Counted from the first letter of the stretch, positions 53,170 to 62,877 are shown. The stretch: 64,000 nucleotides of DNA from Chryseobacterium piscicola (GCF_900156685.1 NZ_FTOJ01000001.1:372001-436000), one strand, 5' to 3'. Program-made: numbers and translations. Notes: generated by a model from the sequence alone, not told the origin.

Positions 53170-53931
53170 TTAATGACAAGTTGCAGGATTATGTTTGTGA
53201 TTAGGGTCTGTATCGTGGCAGTTAATGTCATGATCCGGAGAAACTTTCATTGCCTCAGAAGGAGGAGATATGTAGGGAATACCCAACTCTAACCCTCTTA
53301 GAATAAATAATCCGCCCAAAACAATCATGATGACAGGTATAAATTTTAAAATTTTTATTCTAAAGCCTTGATTCATTAGGTTTCCTACCAATACTACTGT
53401 AAACATAAAAGGAAGCGTGCCAAGACCGAAAAGAGCCATAAATGTGGCGCTTTGCCAAATTCCTCCGCTAGCGAGACTTGCTGTAAGTGCCATGTAGACC
53501 ATCCCGCAAGGTAAAAACCCATTCAGTAAACCTGTTGAAAATCTTGATTTGTAATCTGCTTTTTGTAGAAGTTTTCCTAAATTGTATTTAACTTTAAATA
53601 AAAATTTAGATATAAAAGGAATTTTTGAGGCAAAATCTTTTCCACCAAAGGAAAATAATGCCATGATGATAAGTAAAATACCTACTGCAATGGTAAGATA
53701 TTGCTGAAAACCTGCCAATTCAAAACCCTGTCCTACAACACCCAAAATTGCACCCAATAATGAGTAAGTAAATATTCTACCGAACTGATAGGTGAGGTTT
53801 TGAAGATAATAATTAGTCGCCTGTTTTTTGGTTAATCCCATAGATAGCGCAATGGGGCCACACATACCAATGCAGTGAAAACCCGACGCAAAGCCGAGTC
53901 CCAAAGCCGATATGATTAATGCTATTTCCAT
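53170..53931 (-). CDS. TauE/SafE-like membrane protein of the cbb3 operon
   Basis: The 253-residue protein has about six membrane segments with GFHCIGMCGPIALSMG in the first and NGFLPCGMVYMALTAS later, matching the SafE/UreH-like group. The C-terminus is His-rich (HDINCHDTDPNHKHNP), which may bind copper. It is the last gene of the cco operon, overlapping ccoH by 10 bases. In related operons such proteins are thought to help metal delivery or maturation of the oxidase; no activity is shown here. Confidence 0.75.
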   Translation of the reverse strand: MEIALIISALGLGFASGFHCIGMCGPIALSMGLTKKQATNYYLQNLTYQFGRIFTYSLLGAILGVVGQGFELAGFQQYLTIAVGILLIIMALFSFGGKDFASKIPFISKFLFKVKYNLGKLLQKADYKSRFSTGLLNGFLPCGMVYMALTASLASGGIWQSATFMALFGLGTLPFMFTVVLVGNLMNQGFRIKILKFIPVIMIVLGGLFILRGLELGIPYISPPSEAMKVSPDHDINCHDTDPNHKHNPATCH

Positions 53932-54374
53932 ACTACATCATAATCAATTCTATAATTGGTATTGTTTTTTAACCAACTTAGTCTCAAAGTATAATTTCCT
54001 TTTACAAGAACATTTGCTGGGATTGTAAATGATTTTTCAGCATCCAAGCCAACATCTTTTTTGATGTCAAGTTTTTCATCATCTGTACGATTAAGAACAA
54101 ATTTTACTTTAGCATTTCCGTTATTGTAATCAGCAGGAAATTGAATGGTGATTCCCTTTGTACTTTGGCTGTAAACCGGTTTGTTTACAAGTTCATCAGC
54201 TCTTTTTTTAGAATCAATTACGTCTTGGTATTGCAGTTCTTCTTCATAATAATTTTCGGTTACCATTTCAGAGTTTTTTTGCCCGTTTGGAAATAGAAAT
54301 AACATCGAAAGTATAAAAACAATAAATGTAAAAAGTGCGATTATGACGCCATGTCCCCAACTTATATTTTTCAT
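53922..54374 (-). CDS. ccoH: FixH/CcoH family oxidase assembly protein
   Basis: The 150-residue protein has one N-terminal membrane segment (GVIIALFTFIVFILSMLFL) and a periplasmic beta-sandwich that ends LSWLKNNTNYRIDYDVVWK. CcoH helps stabilise the cbb3 oxidase. Its place between ccoG and the TauE/SafE-like gene, with a 9-base gap and a 10-base overlap, fits the family better than the weak sequence match alone. Confidence 0.8.
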   Translation of the reverse strand: MKNISWGHGVIIALFTFIVFILSMLFLFPNGQKNSEMVTENYYEEELQYQDVIDSKKRADELVNKPVYSQSTKGITIQFPADYNNGNAKVKFVLNRTDDEKLDIKKDVGLDAEKSFTIPANVLVKGNYTLRLSWLKNNTNYRIDYDVVWK

Positions 54375-54383
54375 TTTAATTTT

Positions 54384-55838
54384 TTAAAACTGTAATTTAA
54401 AAGGTCCTTCGAAATAGGTTTGGTAAGAATCAATCAATTTACCTTTCATATCGTAGACACCGATGGTAATGTTTTGTTTAGAAAGTTTAATTTCATTTTC
54501 TGGGAAACTGATATTAATGGTTCCCTTAGAAATTTTGTCTCTATCAACTGTAATTTTGTGCGAGATGCTGTACGTAATCTCAGAATGAGCTGGCTCAATT
54601 ACCTTTACGGTTACTATTTTTTTATCGTTGGTTTTATTAAGGAATGTATAGTTGTAAGTATTGCTGATTTTACCATCTCTTACGAAGAATGTACTTCCAG
54701 CGGGTTTAATGAATTTTGCCTCCATTTCGCCACGGTTGTATAATAAGAAACCTAAAAATCCTACCAAAAGTATCAAAACAAAGGCAAAACCTTTCATTCT
54801 TCCAGTAAACTTGTATGGTATTTGGTTTTCAATTTCGTTTTCAGAAGCATATCTTACCAATCCTTTCGGAAGTCCTACTTTTTCCATTACTTCATCACAT
54901 GCATCGATGCATGCTGTACAGTTTACGCATTCAAGTTGTTGGCCATCACGAATGTCTATTCCTGTAGGGCAAACAACTACGCACTGATGACAATCTATAC
55001 AGTCGCCTTTCCCAGCGGCTTTTCTATCTTCGCCTTTTCTCCATTTTGAACGGTTTTCGCCTCTTTTGAAGTCGTAAAAAACATTAATGGTATCTTTATC
55101 AATCAAAACCCCCTGAAGTCTGCCGTAAGGGCAAACCAATGTGCAAACCTGCTCTCTAAACCAAGCAAAGACAAAATAGAAAGCTCCTGTGAATAAAATC
55201 ATGACCACGAAATTGGTTAGATTTTCGAAAGGCCCTTGCGAAATGATGTTAAGAACTTCTTCGTAACCCACGATGTACATAAACATAATGTGAGTAATAA
55301 TCAAAGAAATAATGACATAAACAGACCATTTTAAAGCTCTTTTTGTTATTTTTTCGCTGTTCCATTCTTGTCTGTCAAGCTTCATTTGTTTATTTCGGTC
55401 TCCCTCAATCCAATATTCTATTTTACGAAAAACAGATTCCATAAAAATTGTCTGAGGGCAAATCCACCCGCAGAAAATTCTTCCGAACGCTATTGTAAAA
55501 ATGATAATGAAAATAAGTGAAGCAATTGCTCCAAGAGTGAGAATAAAGAAATCTTGCGGAAAAAATGGTTGACCGGCAATATAGAATTCTCTGTCTATTA
55601 CATTAAAAAGAAAAAAAGGATTCCCATTGATTTTTAGAAACGGAACTGCAAAGTAGATAAGTAATAAAGTATAGCTTACAAGATTTCTATAATTGGTGTA
55701 TTTGCCTTTTGGTTTTCGTGGAAATACCCATTTTCTCTTTCCAGATTGTTCCATTGTACCAATAGAATCTCTATAGCTTTCAGGATCGAGTACTTGCCCT
55801 TGTCCGCCTCGCAGTTCATTATCTTCTATATCTGACAT
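54384..55838 (-). CDS. ccoG: cytochrome oxidase accessory protein CcoG (FixG)
   Basis: CcoG is a membrane ferredoxin-like protein, thought to reduce copper during assembly of the cbb3 oxidase. The 484-residue protein has five membrane segments and two 4Fe-4S cysteine clusters in CIDCHQCVVVCPTGIDI and CVNCTACIDACDEVM, and a C-terminal Ig-like domain outside. It follows ccoP after a 104-base interval that holds a long inverted repeat. Confidence 0.93.
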   Translation of the reverse strand: MSDIEDNELRGGQGQVLDPESYRDSIGTMEQSGKRKWVFPRKPKGKYTNYRNLVSYTLLLIYFAVPFLKINGNPFFLFNVIDREFYIAGQPFFPQDFFILTLGAIASLIFIIIFTIAFGRIFCGWICPQTIFMESVFRKIEYWIEGDRNKQMKLDRQEWNSEKITKRALKWSVYVIISLIITHIMFMYIVGYEEVLNIISQGPFENLTNFVVMILFTGAFYFVFAWFREQVCTLVCPYGRLQGVLIDKDTINVFYDFKRGENRSKWRKGEDRKAAGKGDCIDCHQCVVVCPTGIDIRDGQQLECVNCTACIDACDEVMEKVGLPKGLVRYASENEIENQIPYKFTGRMKGFAFVLILLVGFLGFLLYNRGEMEAKFIKPAGSTFFVRDGKISNTYNYTFLNKTNDKKIVTVKVIEPAHSEITYSISHKITVDRDKISKGTINISFPENEIKLSKQNITIGVYDMKGKLIDSYQTYFEGPFKLQF

Positions 55839-55861
55839 TTTATTGTTGTTTTAAAAAGAAA

Positions 55862-55915
55862 AAACATAATTTGTTATTTGATTTAAGCTTTTTAAATTAA
55901 TAACAAATTATGTTT
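55862..55915 (-). terminator. perfect 17-bp inverted repeat between ccoP and ccoG
   Basis: AAACATAATTTGTTATT (55862-55878) and AATAACAAATTATGTTT (55899-55915) are exact reverse complements around 20 bases. On the minus strand T-rich sequence follows. It may stop part of the transcription after ccoP or act as a processing or stability site. Confidence 0.55.
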
Positions 55916-55942
55916 CATTTTATATTTTTCAGTTGATTAATA

Positions 55943-56821
55943 CTATTTCTTTTCCCATTTAGCTTCATCTCCATAAGGTGGTGCGCCGCCTTCAGCCGGA
56001 GTGATTGGCTTTTTCATTTGGTTAATAGAATAAACGTAAGCTGCAACATTTTGGATGTCGTTACCTGTAAGAACTCCGTTTTTACCCCAAGCCTGCATTG
56101 CAGAACCTGTAACACCATTTTCTACAACGTGGAATACGTTTTTGAATAATGTTTTCTCTGGCTGATTGTTCCAGAAATTATCGGTAAGGTTAGGACCAAT
56201 TCCACCACGACCTCCGTCTGAGTGACAAGATACACAATTGGTTTTGAAAACCTCTTCACCTGTAGCAATATTGTCTTCAGAAAATTCTGCAGTTTCAATA
56301 GTTACAGGAGGCTGCTCTTTCATATAGATTGCGATACTGGCTTCTTGTTCTTTATATTCTTTCTCATACTCTTTAATTGGGCTTGCAAAATCTGTGAAAG
56401 CATAAGCTGAGATATACAATACACAAAATGCTGTGCCAAACCAGAATAAACCTACCCACCATTTCGGAAGTTGGTTATCCAGCTCCATGATTCCATCAAA
56501 ACCGTGATCAATTAAGATGTCTTTTTCGTGAGTATCAGATTGCTTTTTGAAAGCTGCCGCATATAATCTTTGAAAATAAGGAACTTTTTTTTCTGTAAGA
56601 TATAATGCTTTCTCTTCGTCTGAAAGTTTTTTAAACTTATTATTTTCTATTAAATCACCAAGCGCACTATGAATATACGCCATGATCGCTCCAATTATCA
56701 CTGTACCCCAAAAGTAAGGTGAGGTAAGGAAAGAATAACTTTGAACGAACAGATAATAAAAAATAGTAAGCAGTCCGATTATTATAAAAATATTTACAAA
56801 AACTGGCGTTCTTTGTTTCAT
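55943..56821 (-). CDS. ccoP: cbb3 oxidase subunit CcoP with a single haem c
   Basis: CcoP passes electrons to the catalytic subunit at the inner membrane. The 292-residue protein has two N-terminal membrane segments, a charged linker, another membrane segment (WWVGLFWFGTAFCVLYISAY) and a cytochrome c domain. Only one CxxCH motif is present (CVSCH, 196-200), with a later methionine ligand candidate in GSAMQAW, whereas proteobacterial CcoP has two. Single-haem CcoP is, as I recall, normal in Bacteroidetes. It follows ccoQ after 10 bases. Confidence 0.93.
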   Translation of the reverse strand: MKQRTPVFVNIFIIIGLLTIFYYLFVQSYSFLTSPYFWGTVIIGAIMAYIHSALGDLIENNKFKKLSDEEKALYLTEKKVPYFQRLYAAAFKKQSDTHEKDILIDHGFDGIMELDNQLPKWWVGLFWFGTAFCVLYISAYAFTDFASPIKEYEKEYKEQEASIAIYMKEQPPVTIETAEFSEDNIATGEEVFKTNCVSCHSDGGRGGIGPNLTDNFWNNQPEKTLFKNVFHVVENGVTGSAMQAWGKNGVLTGNDIQNVAAYVYSINQMKKPITPAEGGAPPYGDEAKWEKK

Positions 56822-56831
56822 AATAAATTAT

Positions 56832-57029
56832 TTAGTTTTTTAAGTTAAAATCATCCTCATCATCCTGAAGTGGCGCGTTCTCTTCTTCTCTGTAAAATTT
56901 TTTCGGTTTGCTGAAAACATAGATTACGAGAACAATGAAAAACAGAATAAAGATAATCAAGGCAAGGGTCTGATAGAAACCTGCGTTTTCCGAATTGGAT
57001 AAGATGTCTTTAAAATTCTGAGGAATCAT
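56832..57029 (-). CDS. ccoQ: small cbb3 oxidase subunit CcoQ-like
   Basis: The 65-residue protein has one membrane segment (ALIIFILFFIVLVIYVFS) followed by KPKKFYREEENAPLQDD, a FixQ-like pattern. It lies between ccoNO and ccoP with gaps of 14 and 10 bases. CcoQ stabilises the core oxidase. Confidence 0.8.
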   Translation of the reverse strand: MIPQNFKDILSNSENAGFYQTLALIIFILFFIVLVIYVFSKPKKFYREEENAPLQDDEDDFNLKN

Positions 57030-57043
57030 TTAATATTTAATTT

Positions 57044-59305
57044 TTAGTTTGTACTTGCTGTTTTTACTTCCGTCGTTTTGATGTCTGTACCCAATCTTTG
57101 CAGATAAGAAATCAAAGCTACGATTTCTTTCTTTTCAAGCTTCACGTCTGGTCTCTTAGCATATTCTGTTTTCAAGTCTGGTGCTTCAGAGAAGATGTCT
57201 TTTACAATTTTTGCAGCTTGGTTGTCTGCCCATTTATCAGCAGAATCAATTTGCGCTTTTGTATAAGGAACATCATAAGTATTCTTCATAAACTTGATTT
57301 TATCAATCATCTGAGATCTATCAAGATTATTAGCAATCAACCAAGGGTAACGTGGCATGATAGAACCTGCAGAAGTAGATCTTGGGTTATACATGTGTTT
57401 GTAATGCCAAGAGCTTGGGTTTTTACCTCCTTCTCTATGTAAATCTGGTCCTGTTCTTTTAGATCCCCAAAGGAAAGGTCTGTCGTAAACAAATTCTCCC
57501 GCTTTAGAGTACTGTCCGTTTTTACCATTAAATCTAGTAATCTCATCTCTAAAAGGTCTTACCATCTGAGAGTGACAAGCGTTACATCCTTCACGAATGT
57601 ATAAATCTCTACCTTCTAATTCTAATGGTGAATAAGGTTTTACTGCCGAAATCGTAGGTACACTTTTCTTTAGAGATAGGGTAGGAATAATTTCTACCAT
57701 ACTTCCTATAGAGATTGTACACAATGATAATATTGTTAAAAGCAAAGGCATTCTTTCCAACCATAGGTGGAAACCTTCTCCTTCTTTACGTTTGTTGCTG
57801 ATGTTTGCCAATGGTGGTGCTTCTGCAGGAACTTCTTTCTGGAAAGAACCTTTTCTTACAGTCATGTAAACATTCACTACCATTAGAAGTCCTCCTGATA
57901 AATAGAATAATCCTCCTAAGAATCTCAATTTAAAGTAAGGAATAATTGCAGTTACAGTATCCAACCAGTTTTTCCAAACTAAAGTTCCGTCCGGATTGAA
58001 TTGTTTCCACATTAGACCTTGTGTAAATCCTGCGATATACATTGGTACTGCATAGAAAATGATTCCTAAAGTACCTAACCAGAAATGCCAGTTAGCTAAT
58101 TTTACAGACCACATTTTGGTTCTCCACATAATCGGTACCAAATAATAGATAACACCGAATGCCATGAAACCATTCCATCCTAATGCTCCTAAATGAACGT
58201 GACCAATTACCCAGTCTGTAAAGTGACCAATTTTATTGATGTTTTTTGTAGCCAAAAGAGGTCCTTCAAAAGTAGCCATACCATAACAAGTAACAGCAAC
58301 GACGAAGAATTTCAAAATAGGATTTTCTCTTACTTTATCCCATGCTCCTCTTAGTGTAAGAAGACCATTCAGCATTCCTCCCCATGATGGTGCAATAAGC
58401 ATTATAGAGAAACCAGTTCCCACTGCTTGTGCCCAAGCTGGTAATGCTGTATATTGAAGGTGGTGTGGGCCGGCCCATATATAAACAAAAATCAATGACC
58501 AGAAATGAATAATTGACAGTTTGTATGAGAATACAGGTCTGTCTGCTGCTTTAGGTAAGAAATAATACATTAAACCTAAAACAGGAGTCGTCAATACAAA
58601 TGCTACTGCATTGTGACCATACCACCATTGTACTATAGCGTCTTTTGCTCCTGCGTAAGCAGAGTAAGATTTCCAACCAGAGAAAGTTAAAGGCACTTCA
58701 AGGTTGTTGAAAATGTGAAGCATTGCTACCGCAACCCAAGTTCCAAGATAGAACCAGATTGCTACATAAAGGTGTCTTACTCTTCTTTTTCTGATCGTTA
58801 AAATCATATTAACCCCGAAAATAATCCACGAAATTGCAATCAAGATGTCAATTGGCCACTCGTGCTCTGCATATTCTTTTGAGGTATTGATCCCCATAAA
58901 GAAGGTAATAAATGTAGCAACAATCATAAACTGCCATGTCCAGAAATGAATCCATGATAGTGTATCACTGTACATTCTTGTTTTTAGTAGTCTTTGTGTA
59001 GAGTAATAAACCCCTACGTAAACGATGTTACAAACAAATGCAAAGATTACCGTTGTGGTGTGTAGCATTCGTATTCTTCCAAATCCTAGTGCACCGTGGC
59101 TATTAATCAAACCTTGTAAATTTCCTGATGCCAGACTGTTGATGGTTTTATCATCAGTTCCGAACAAAAACTCAGGAAGCTCAGGATAGAAAAGCATCAA
59201 TGCTGCCGTCAATCCAAATACGAAACCAATAATTCCGAAAACTATGGTCGCATACAGGAATGCCCGGACAATACCGTTGTCATAACTAAACTTTTGTGTC
59301 TCCAT
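57044..59305 (-). CDS. ccoN: fused cbb3 oxidase catalytic and mono-haem subunits (CcoNO)
   Basis: The high-affinity terminal oxidase reduces oxygen to water. Residues 1-480 form CcoN, with about 12-14 membrane segments and copper/haem histidines in QWWYGHNAVAFVL, WAGPHHLQYTALP and TDWVIGHVHLGALGW. Residues 510-753 form CcoO, with a membrane segment and one CxxCH (574-578, CNACH) followed by QMVRPF and other CcoO motifs. The fused gene is typical of Bacteroidetes. It starts 7 bases after ccoS. Confidence 0.95.
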   Translation of the reverse strand: METQKFSYDNGIVRAFLYATIVFGIIGFVFGLTAALMLFYPELPEFLFGTDDKTINSLASGNLQGLINSHGALGFGRIRMLHTTTVIFAFVCNIVYVGVYYSTQRLLKTRMYSDTLSWIHFWTWQFMIVATFITFFMGINTSKEYAEHEWPIDILIAISWIIFGVNMILTIRKRRVRHLYVAIWFYLGTWVAVAMLHIFNNLEVPLTFSGWKSYSAYAGAKDAIVQWWYGHNAVAFVLTTPVLGLMYYFLPKAADRPVFSYKLSIIHFWSLIFVYIWAGPHHLQYTALPAWAQAVGTGFSIMLIAPSWGGMLNGLLTLRGAWDKVRENPILKFFVVAVTCYGMATFEGPLLATKNINKIGHFTDWVIGHVHLGALGWNGFMAFGVIYYLVPIMWRTKMWSVKLANWHFWLGTLGIIFYAVPMYIAGFTQGLMWKQFNPDGTLVWKNWLDTVTAIIPYFKLRFLGGLFYLSGGLLMVVNVYMTVRKGSFQKEVPAEAPPLANISNKRKEGEGFHLWLERMPLLLTILSLCTISIGSMVEIIPTLSLKKSVPTISAVKPYSPLELEGRDLYIREGCNACHSQMVRPFRDEITRFNGKNGQYSKAGEFVYDRPFLWGSKRTGPDLHREGGKNPSSWHYKHMYNPRSTSAGSIMPRYPWLIANNLDRSQMIDKIKFMKNTYDVPYTKAQIDSADKWADNQAAKIVKDIFSEAPDLKTEYAKRPDVKLEKKEIVALISYLQRLGTDIKTTEVKTASTN

Positions 59306-59312
59306 ATCTTAA

Positions 59313-59531
59313 CTATTCACTTTTTTCTTTAATATTATCTTTCTCTATTTCATTTTGGTGATCTCCCTGCTCATCCTTCTTTTCCTTGATTTCATCTGAG
59401 TCAAAAAGTATTCGTACAGCCGGAGATTCATCATCTTCAAATTGTCCTTTTCTGGCAAAAATTATAAAAACTACCAGGAAAACAGCAGCCAAAGAAACAC
59501 TGCATAGGATCATTAAATATAGAATATCCAT
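59313..59531 (-). CDS. ccoS: cbb3 oxidase maturation protein CcoS
   Basis: The 72-residue protein has one N-terminal membrane segment (YLMILCSVSLAAVFLVVFIIF), then ARKGQFEDDESPAVRILFD, which is the CcoS signature, and a charged end. CcoS is needed to insert cofactors into the oxidase. It lies between ccoI and ccoNO. Confidence 0.9.
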   Translation of the reverse strand: MDILYLMILCSVSLAAVFLVVFIIFARKGQFEDDESPAVRILFDSDEIKEKKDEQGDHQNEIEKDNIKEKSE

Positions 59532-59640
59532 TATGCGACAAATTTAACCCTTTTTCGGCGTGTAAAATTAATGAAAAATAATGAGATTAATCACGAAATA
59601 CAGGGTTTGGCTAATTTAAAACAAATCTAAATAAGCGTAT

Positions 59641-62016
59641 TTAAGGCTGGTTTTTGAAATGTTTCCTGCCTAAAATCCAAGTAGAAATTGTAGTAAATGA
59701 AATAACTGTGATTGAACTGGCTGGCATTATCAAAGCTGCAAAAAGCGGACTCATATTTCCGGTAACAGCAAAAGATAAACCAACTACATTGTAAAGAAAA
59801 CTGATTATGAAAGTTATTTTCACAATTGTAATCGAGCCTTTGCAAACATTCAAATAATGATCAAGTTGAGATACTTTTTCTCCGTTCATAATGACATCGG
59901 AAGATGGTGTAAAGCTGTTGCTATCGTCTGAAATAGCAATTCCCACATTGCTTTGTTTTAATGCTCCCGCGTCGTTTAGTCCGTCTCCCAGCATGATTAC
60001 TTTTAAGCCTTGGTCCTGAAGATTTTTAATATAATTTAGTTTGTCTTCAGGGTTTTGGTTAAACGCCATTGAGCTGTAATTTGGAATGATCTCTTTGAGC
60101 TGGTTTTCTTCTGAAGAGTTGTCGCCACTCAGAATGAAAATCTTATAGTTGATTAGCTTTTTGAAGAGAGTGCGAAGGTTTTCACGGTATTCATTTTTGA
60201 AAATAAATTTCCCAATAAACTCGTTGTTTTTACTTATATAAACTGCTGTTTCAAGATTTTTAGATTCTTTATTGTTGTATTTTGCAGAACCAATTTTGTA
60301 ATTATTTCCACGTACAGATGCTTCGTATCCTTTCCCTGAAATTTCTTCAAATTCTTCAACCGGAAAATAGTTATCCTGAACTTCTAAGTATTCATATAAA
60401 GATTTTGAAAGTGGATGGTTTGAGTTTTTAACTAAACTTTTAATATTTGATAAATCAAAATCCAAAATTTCAGAGCCTTCGTATTTGATGTTTGTTTTTT
60501 TTCTATGTGTAATTGTTCCAGTTTTATCAAAAACCAATGCGTTTACTTTTGCGATTTTTTCAATTGTCAATGTGTCTTTTACGTAGAATTTATTTCTACC
60601 TAAAATCCTCATTATATGACCAAAAGTAAATGGGGACGATAAAGCCAAAGCACAAGGGCAAGCAATAATCAAGACTGCGGAAATTACCTGAAACATGGTT
60701 TCTAAATCGATAAAATACCAATACACGCCCGCAATTAACGCAATTCCTAAAATGATGAATGTGAAATATTTGCTGATATTATTAATTAAAGTATCTAGTC
60801 CGGTTTCATGTTTTTTGAACGCTTCTTTGTTCCAAAGTTGGGTAAGGTAACTTTGATCTACGTTTTTAATTACTTCAAGCTCCAAGGATGAGCCTATTTG
60901 TTTTCCGCCAGCGAAAATTTTATCTCCTGGTATTTTAGAAATACTTTCACTTTCTCCTGTGATAAAACTGTTGTCAATATTTCCGTTTCCGCTAATTAAA
61001 ATGGCATCAACAGGGATTATTTCTTGATTTCGTACTAGAATTCTATCACCAATTTTGATTTCTGAAAGTAAAATATTCTCTTGTTTACCATTGAAATCAA
61101 CCTTAGTTACAGCAATCGGGTAAAAGGATTTGTAATCTCTGTCATAAGAAAGCGAGCTGTATGTTCTTTTCTGAAAGATTTTACCCAAAAGCATGAAAAA
61201 CAACAATCCGCAAAGTGTGTCAAAATAACCCGGTCCGTAATCTGTTGTGATTTCGTAAATACTTCGTCCAAACAAAACGAAAATCCCTAAAACAATAGGA
61301 ACGTCAATGTTAACTATTTTGTTTTTCAAACCATACCAAGCCGATTTGTAGTAATCTGATGCTGAATAAAAAACTACAGGAATTGACAGTAAAAACATTA
61401 AGACCCTGAATAATCCTTTGTAATGCTTCATCCAATAATCTTCACCACCATAATATTCAGGAAAGGCCAGGAACATTCCGTTTCCGAAGGCGAATCCTGC
61501 TATCGCAAGCTTTACTAATAAAGATTTGTCTAAATGATCTTCGTTTTTATCAGCAGTTTCGAGATTGATCGCTGGTTTGTAGCCTAAATTTGTTAGGAAT
61601 TTGGCTAGATCACTTAGTTTTAGATTGTTGTGATTGAATGAAACTTGTAAGGTTTTTCTTGTGAAGTTGACCTGAGAATAATGGATGTCTTTGTGGAGCG
61701 TGTGTAAGCTTTCTAGTAGCCAAATACAAGAAGAACAGTGGATTACCGGAATCCTGAATGTAACTAAACTGGTGTTTCCTTCTGAGAAATCTGTAATCTT
61801 GTTGAAGATTTCTGGCGTGTCTAGATAATCAAACTGTGACGAGTTTTCATCTGGTCGTATTCCCGCTCTTTTGTTGAGTTCGTAAAAATTACCGAGATTA
61901 TTGGTATTCAAGATTTCGAAAACAGACCTGCATCCTGCACAGCAAAAGAGTTTTTCGTCAAATAAAATACGCTCCTTTTCTATAACCTGACCACAATGAA
62001 AACAGTTCTCGCTCAC
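59641..62016 (-). CDS. ccoI: copper-transporting P1B-type ATPase for cbb3 assembly (CcoI)
   Basis: CcoI moves copper across the inner membrane for the oxidase. The 791-residue protein has a Cys-rich N-terminus (CFHCGQVIE, CCAGCRSVF), a degenerate HMA domain (IHCSSCIWLLESL) and eight membrane segments. CPC in IIACPCALALS is the ion-binding motif, the phosphorylation site is D497 in DKTGTIT, TGESES is the actuator loop and GDGLNDAGALK is the hinge motif. It is first in the cco operon; the divergent Crp/Fnr gene starts 89 bases away. Confidence 0.93.
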   Translation of the reverse strand: MSENCFHCGQVIEKERILFDEKLFCCAGCRSVFEILNTNNLGNFYELNKRAGIRPDENSSQFDYLDTPEIFNKITDFSEGNTSLVTFRIPVIHCSSCIWLLESLHTLHKDIHYSQVNFTRKTLQVSFNHNNLKLSDLAKFLTNLGYKPAINLETADKNEDHLDKSLLVKLAIAGFAFGNGMFLAFPEYYGGEDYWMKHYKGLFRVLMFLLSIPVVFYSASDYYKSAWYGLKNKIVNIDVPIVLGIFVLFGRSIYEITTDYGPGYFDTLCGLLFFMLLGKIFQKRTYSSLSYDRDYKSFYPIAVTKVDFNGKQENILLSEIKIGDRILVRNQEIIPVDAILISGNGNIDNSFITGESESISKIPGDKIFAGGKQIGSSLELEVIKNVDQSYLTQLWNKEAFKKHETGLDTLINNISKYFTFIILGIALIAGVYWYFIDLETMFQVISAVLIIACPCALALSSPFTFGHIMRILGRNKFYVKDTLTIEKIAKVNALVFDKTGTITHRKKTNIKYEGSEILDFDLSNIKSLVKNSNHPLSKSLYEYLEVQDNYFPVEEFEEISGKGYEASVRGNNYKIGSAKYNNKESKNLETAVYISKNNEFIGKFIFKNEYRENLRTLFKKLINYKIFILSGDNSSEENQLKEIIPNYSSMAFNQNPEDKLNYIKNLQDQGLKVIMLGDGLNDAGALKQSNVGIAISDDSNSFTPSSDVIMNGEKVSQLDHYLNVCKGSITIVKITFIISFLYNVVGLSFAVTGNMSPLFAALIMPASSITVISFTTISTWILGRKHFKNQP

Positions 62017-62054
62017 TTCGTAAAATATTGGCTTACAAAATTATAACATTTTTT

Positions 62055-62086
62055 TTTGTTTATCGATTTAAAATGTTCTATTTTTG
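62055..62086 (+). promoter_or_regulatory. complete promoter of the Crp/Fnr gene
   Basis: TTTG (62055-62058), a 20-base spacer and TATTTTTG (62079-62086) match the -33/-7 Bacteroidetes consensus, 19 bases before the ATG at 62106. The same gap must serve ccoI on the other strand. Confidence 0.6.
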
Positions 62087-62105
62087 TGATAAATGTCATA
62101 TTATA

Positions 62106-62819
62106 ATGTCGCAGGAACAACAAGTTGCCATTGAAGAAAAGTTTGCAAAAGTTTTTAACGATCAGTCTTTCAAAGAAAGGCTCTCTGAGGGGGATTATGA
62201 AAAATATTTCAACGCAAAAAAGAAGTTTTCTTTTCAAAAGCATGAAATTATTTTCGAAGATGGAGAAATTCCGAAAGGTGTTTTTGTTTTAGAGAAAGGG
62301 GCCGCAAAACTTTCAAAATCTGGAGCTTTCGGTAAAGATCAAATTTTAAGATTTATAAAAGAAGGCGATATCATTGGGTATCGGGCTTTGCTTTGTGGAG
62401 AAAATTTTCAGGCAAAAGCTGAAGCGATGACTGATATAGAATGTACATTTCTTCCGTCTGAAGTTTTCATGCATCTATTAGAGGTAGATTCACAATTGTC
62501 ATTCGTAATGTTGCAAAAAATCTCTTACGAATTGGGAGAATCATCCAATACCATCACGTTTCTTGCTCAAAAAACGGTAAGAGAAAGATTGGCGGAAATT
62601 TTAATTCTTCTGGAGCAGAAATTGGGTACCGATCCTGAAGGTTTTATTAAAATCTCCTTAACGAGAGAAGAAATCGCGAATATCATCGGTACGGCAACAG
62701 AAAGTGCCATTAGATTAATTTCAGAATTTAAAGGAGATCAGCTAATAGAAGTAGACGGCAGAAACATTAAGATTCTCAACCACGATAAACTCATGAAACT
62801 CGGTCACGTAGTTTTATAA
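62106..62819 (+). CDS. Crp/Fnr family transcriptional regulator
   Basis: The 237-residue protein has a cyclic-nucleotide-binding-like sensor domain (KHEIIFEDGEIPKGVFVLEKG and FIKEGDIIGYRALLCG) and a C-terminal helix-turn-helix (SLTREEIANIIGTATESAIR). It lacks the N-terminal cysteines of oxygen-sensing FNR, so it is not a simple Fe-S sensor. Its place next to the cbb3 operon, divergent, suggests it controls that operon, which is inference. The frame is open 26 codons earlier, but MSQEQQVAIEEKF after the promoter is the start. Confidence 0.9.
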   Translation: MSQEQQVAIEEKFAKVFNDQSFKERLSEGDYEKYFNAKKKFSFQKHEIIFEDGEIPKGVFVLEKGAAKLSKSGAFGKDQILRFIKEGDIIGYRALLCGENFQAKAEAMTDIECTFLPSEVFMHLLEVDSQLSFVMLQKISYELGESSNTITFLAQKTVRERLAEILILLEQKLGTDPEGFIKISLTREEIANIIGTATESAIRLISEFKGDQLIEVDGRNIKILNHDKLMKLGHVVL

Positions 62820-62830
62820 TATACCATATA

Positions 62831-62856
62831 CAAGTCGGCTTAAGCCGACTTTTTAA
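62831..62856 (+). terminator. terminator of the Crp/Fnr gene
   Basis: AAGTCGGCTT and AAGCCGACTT form a perfect self-complementary stem, followed by T3. Confidence 0.75.
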
Positions 62857-62877
62857 CTTTAAACAACCACATCAATT

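Noticed and set aside
62085..62101. CRP-like site TGTGATAAATGTCATA between ccoI and the Crp/Fnr gene
   Set aside because: The two halves match the TGTGA-N6-TCACA pattern poorly and the site overlaps the -7 box and start region, so it may be chance.
62106..62819. Oxygen-sensing FNR beside the cbb3 operon
   Set aside because: The protein has no N-terminal cysteine cluster, so it is kept as a Crp/Fnr-family regulator without a stated signal.
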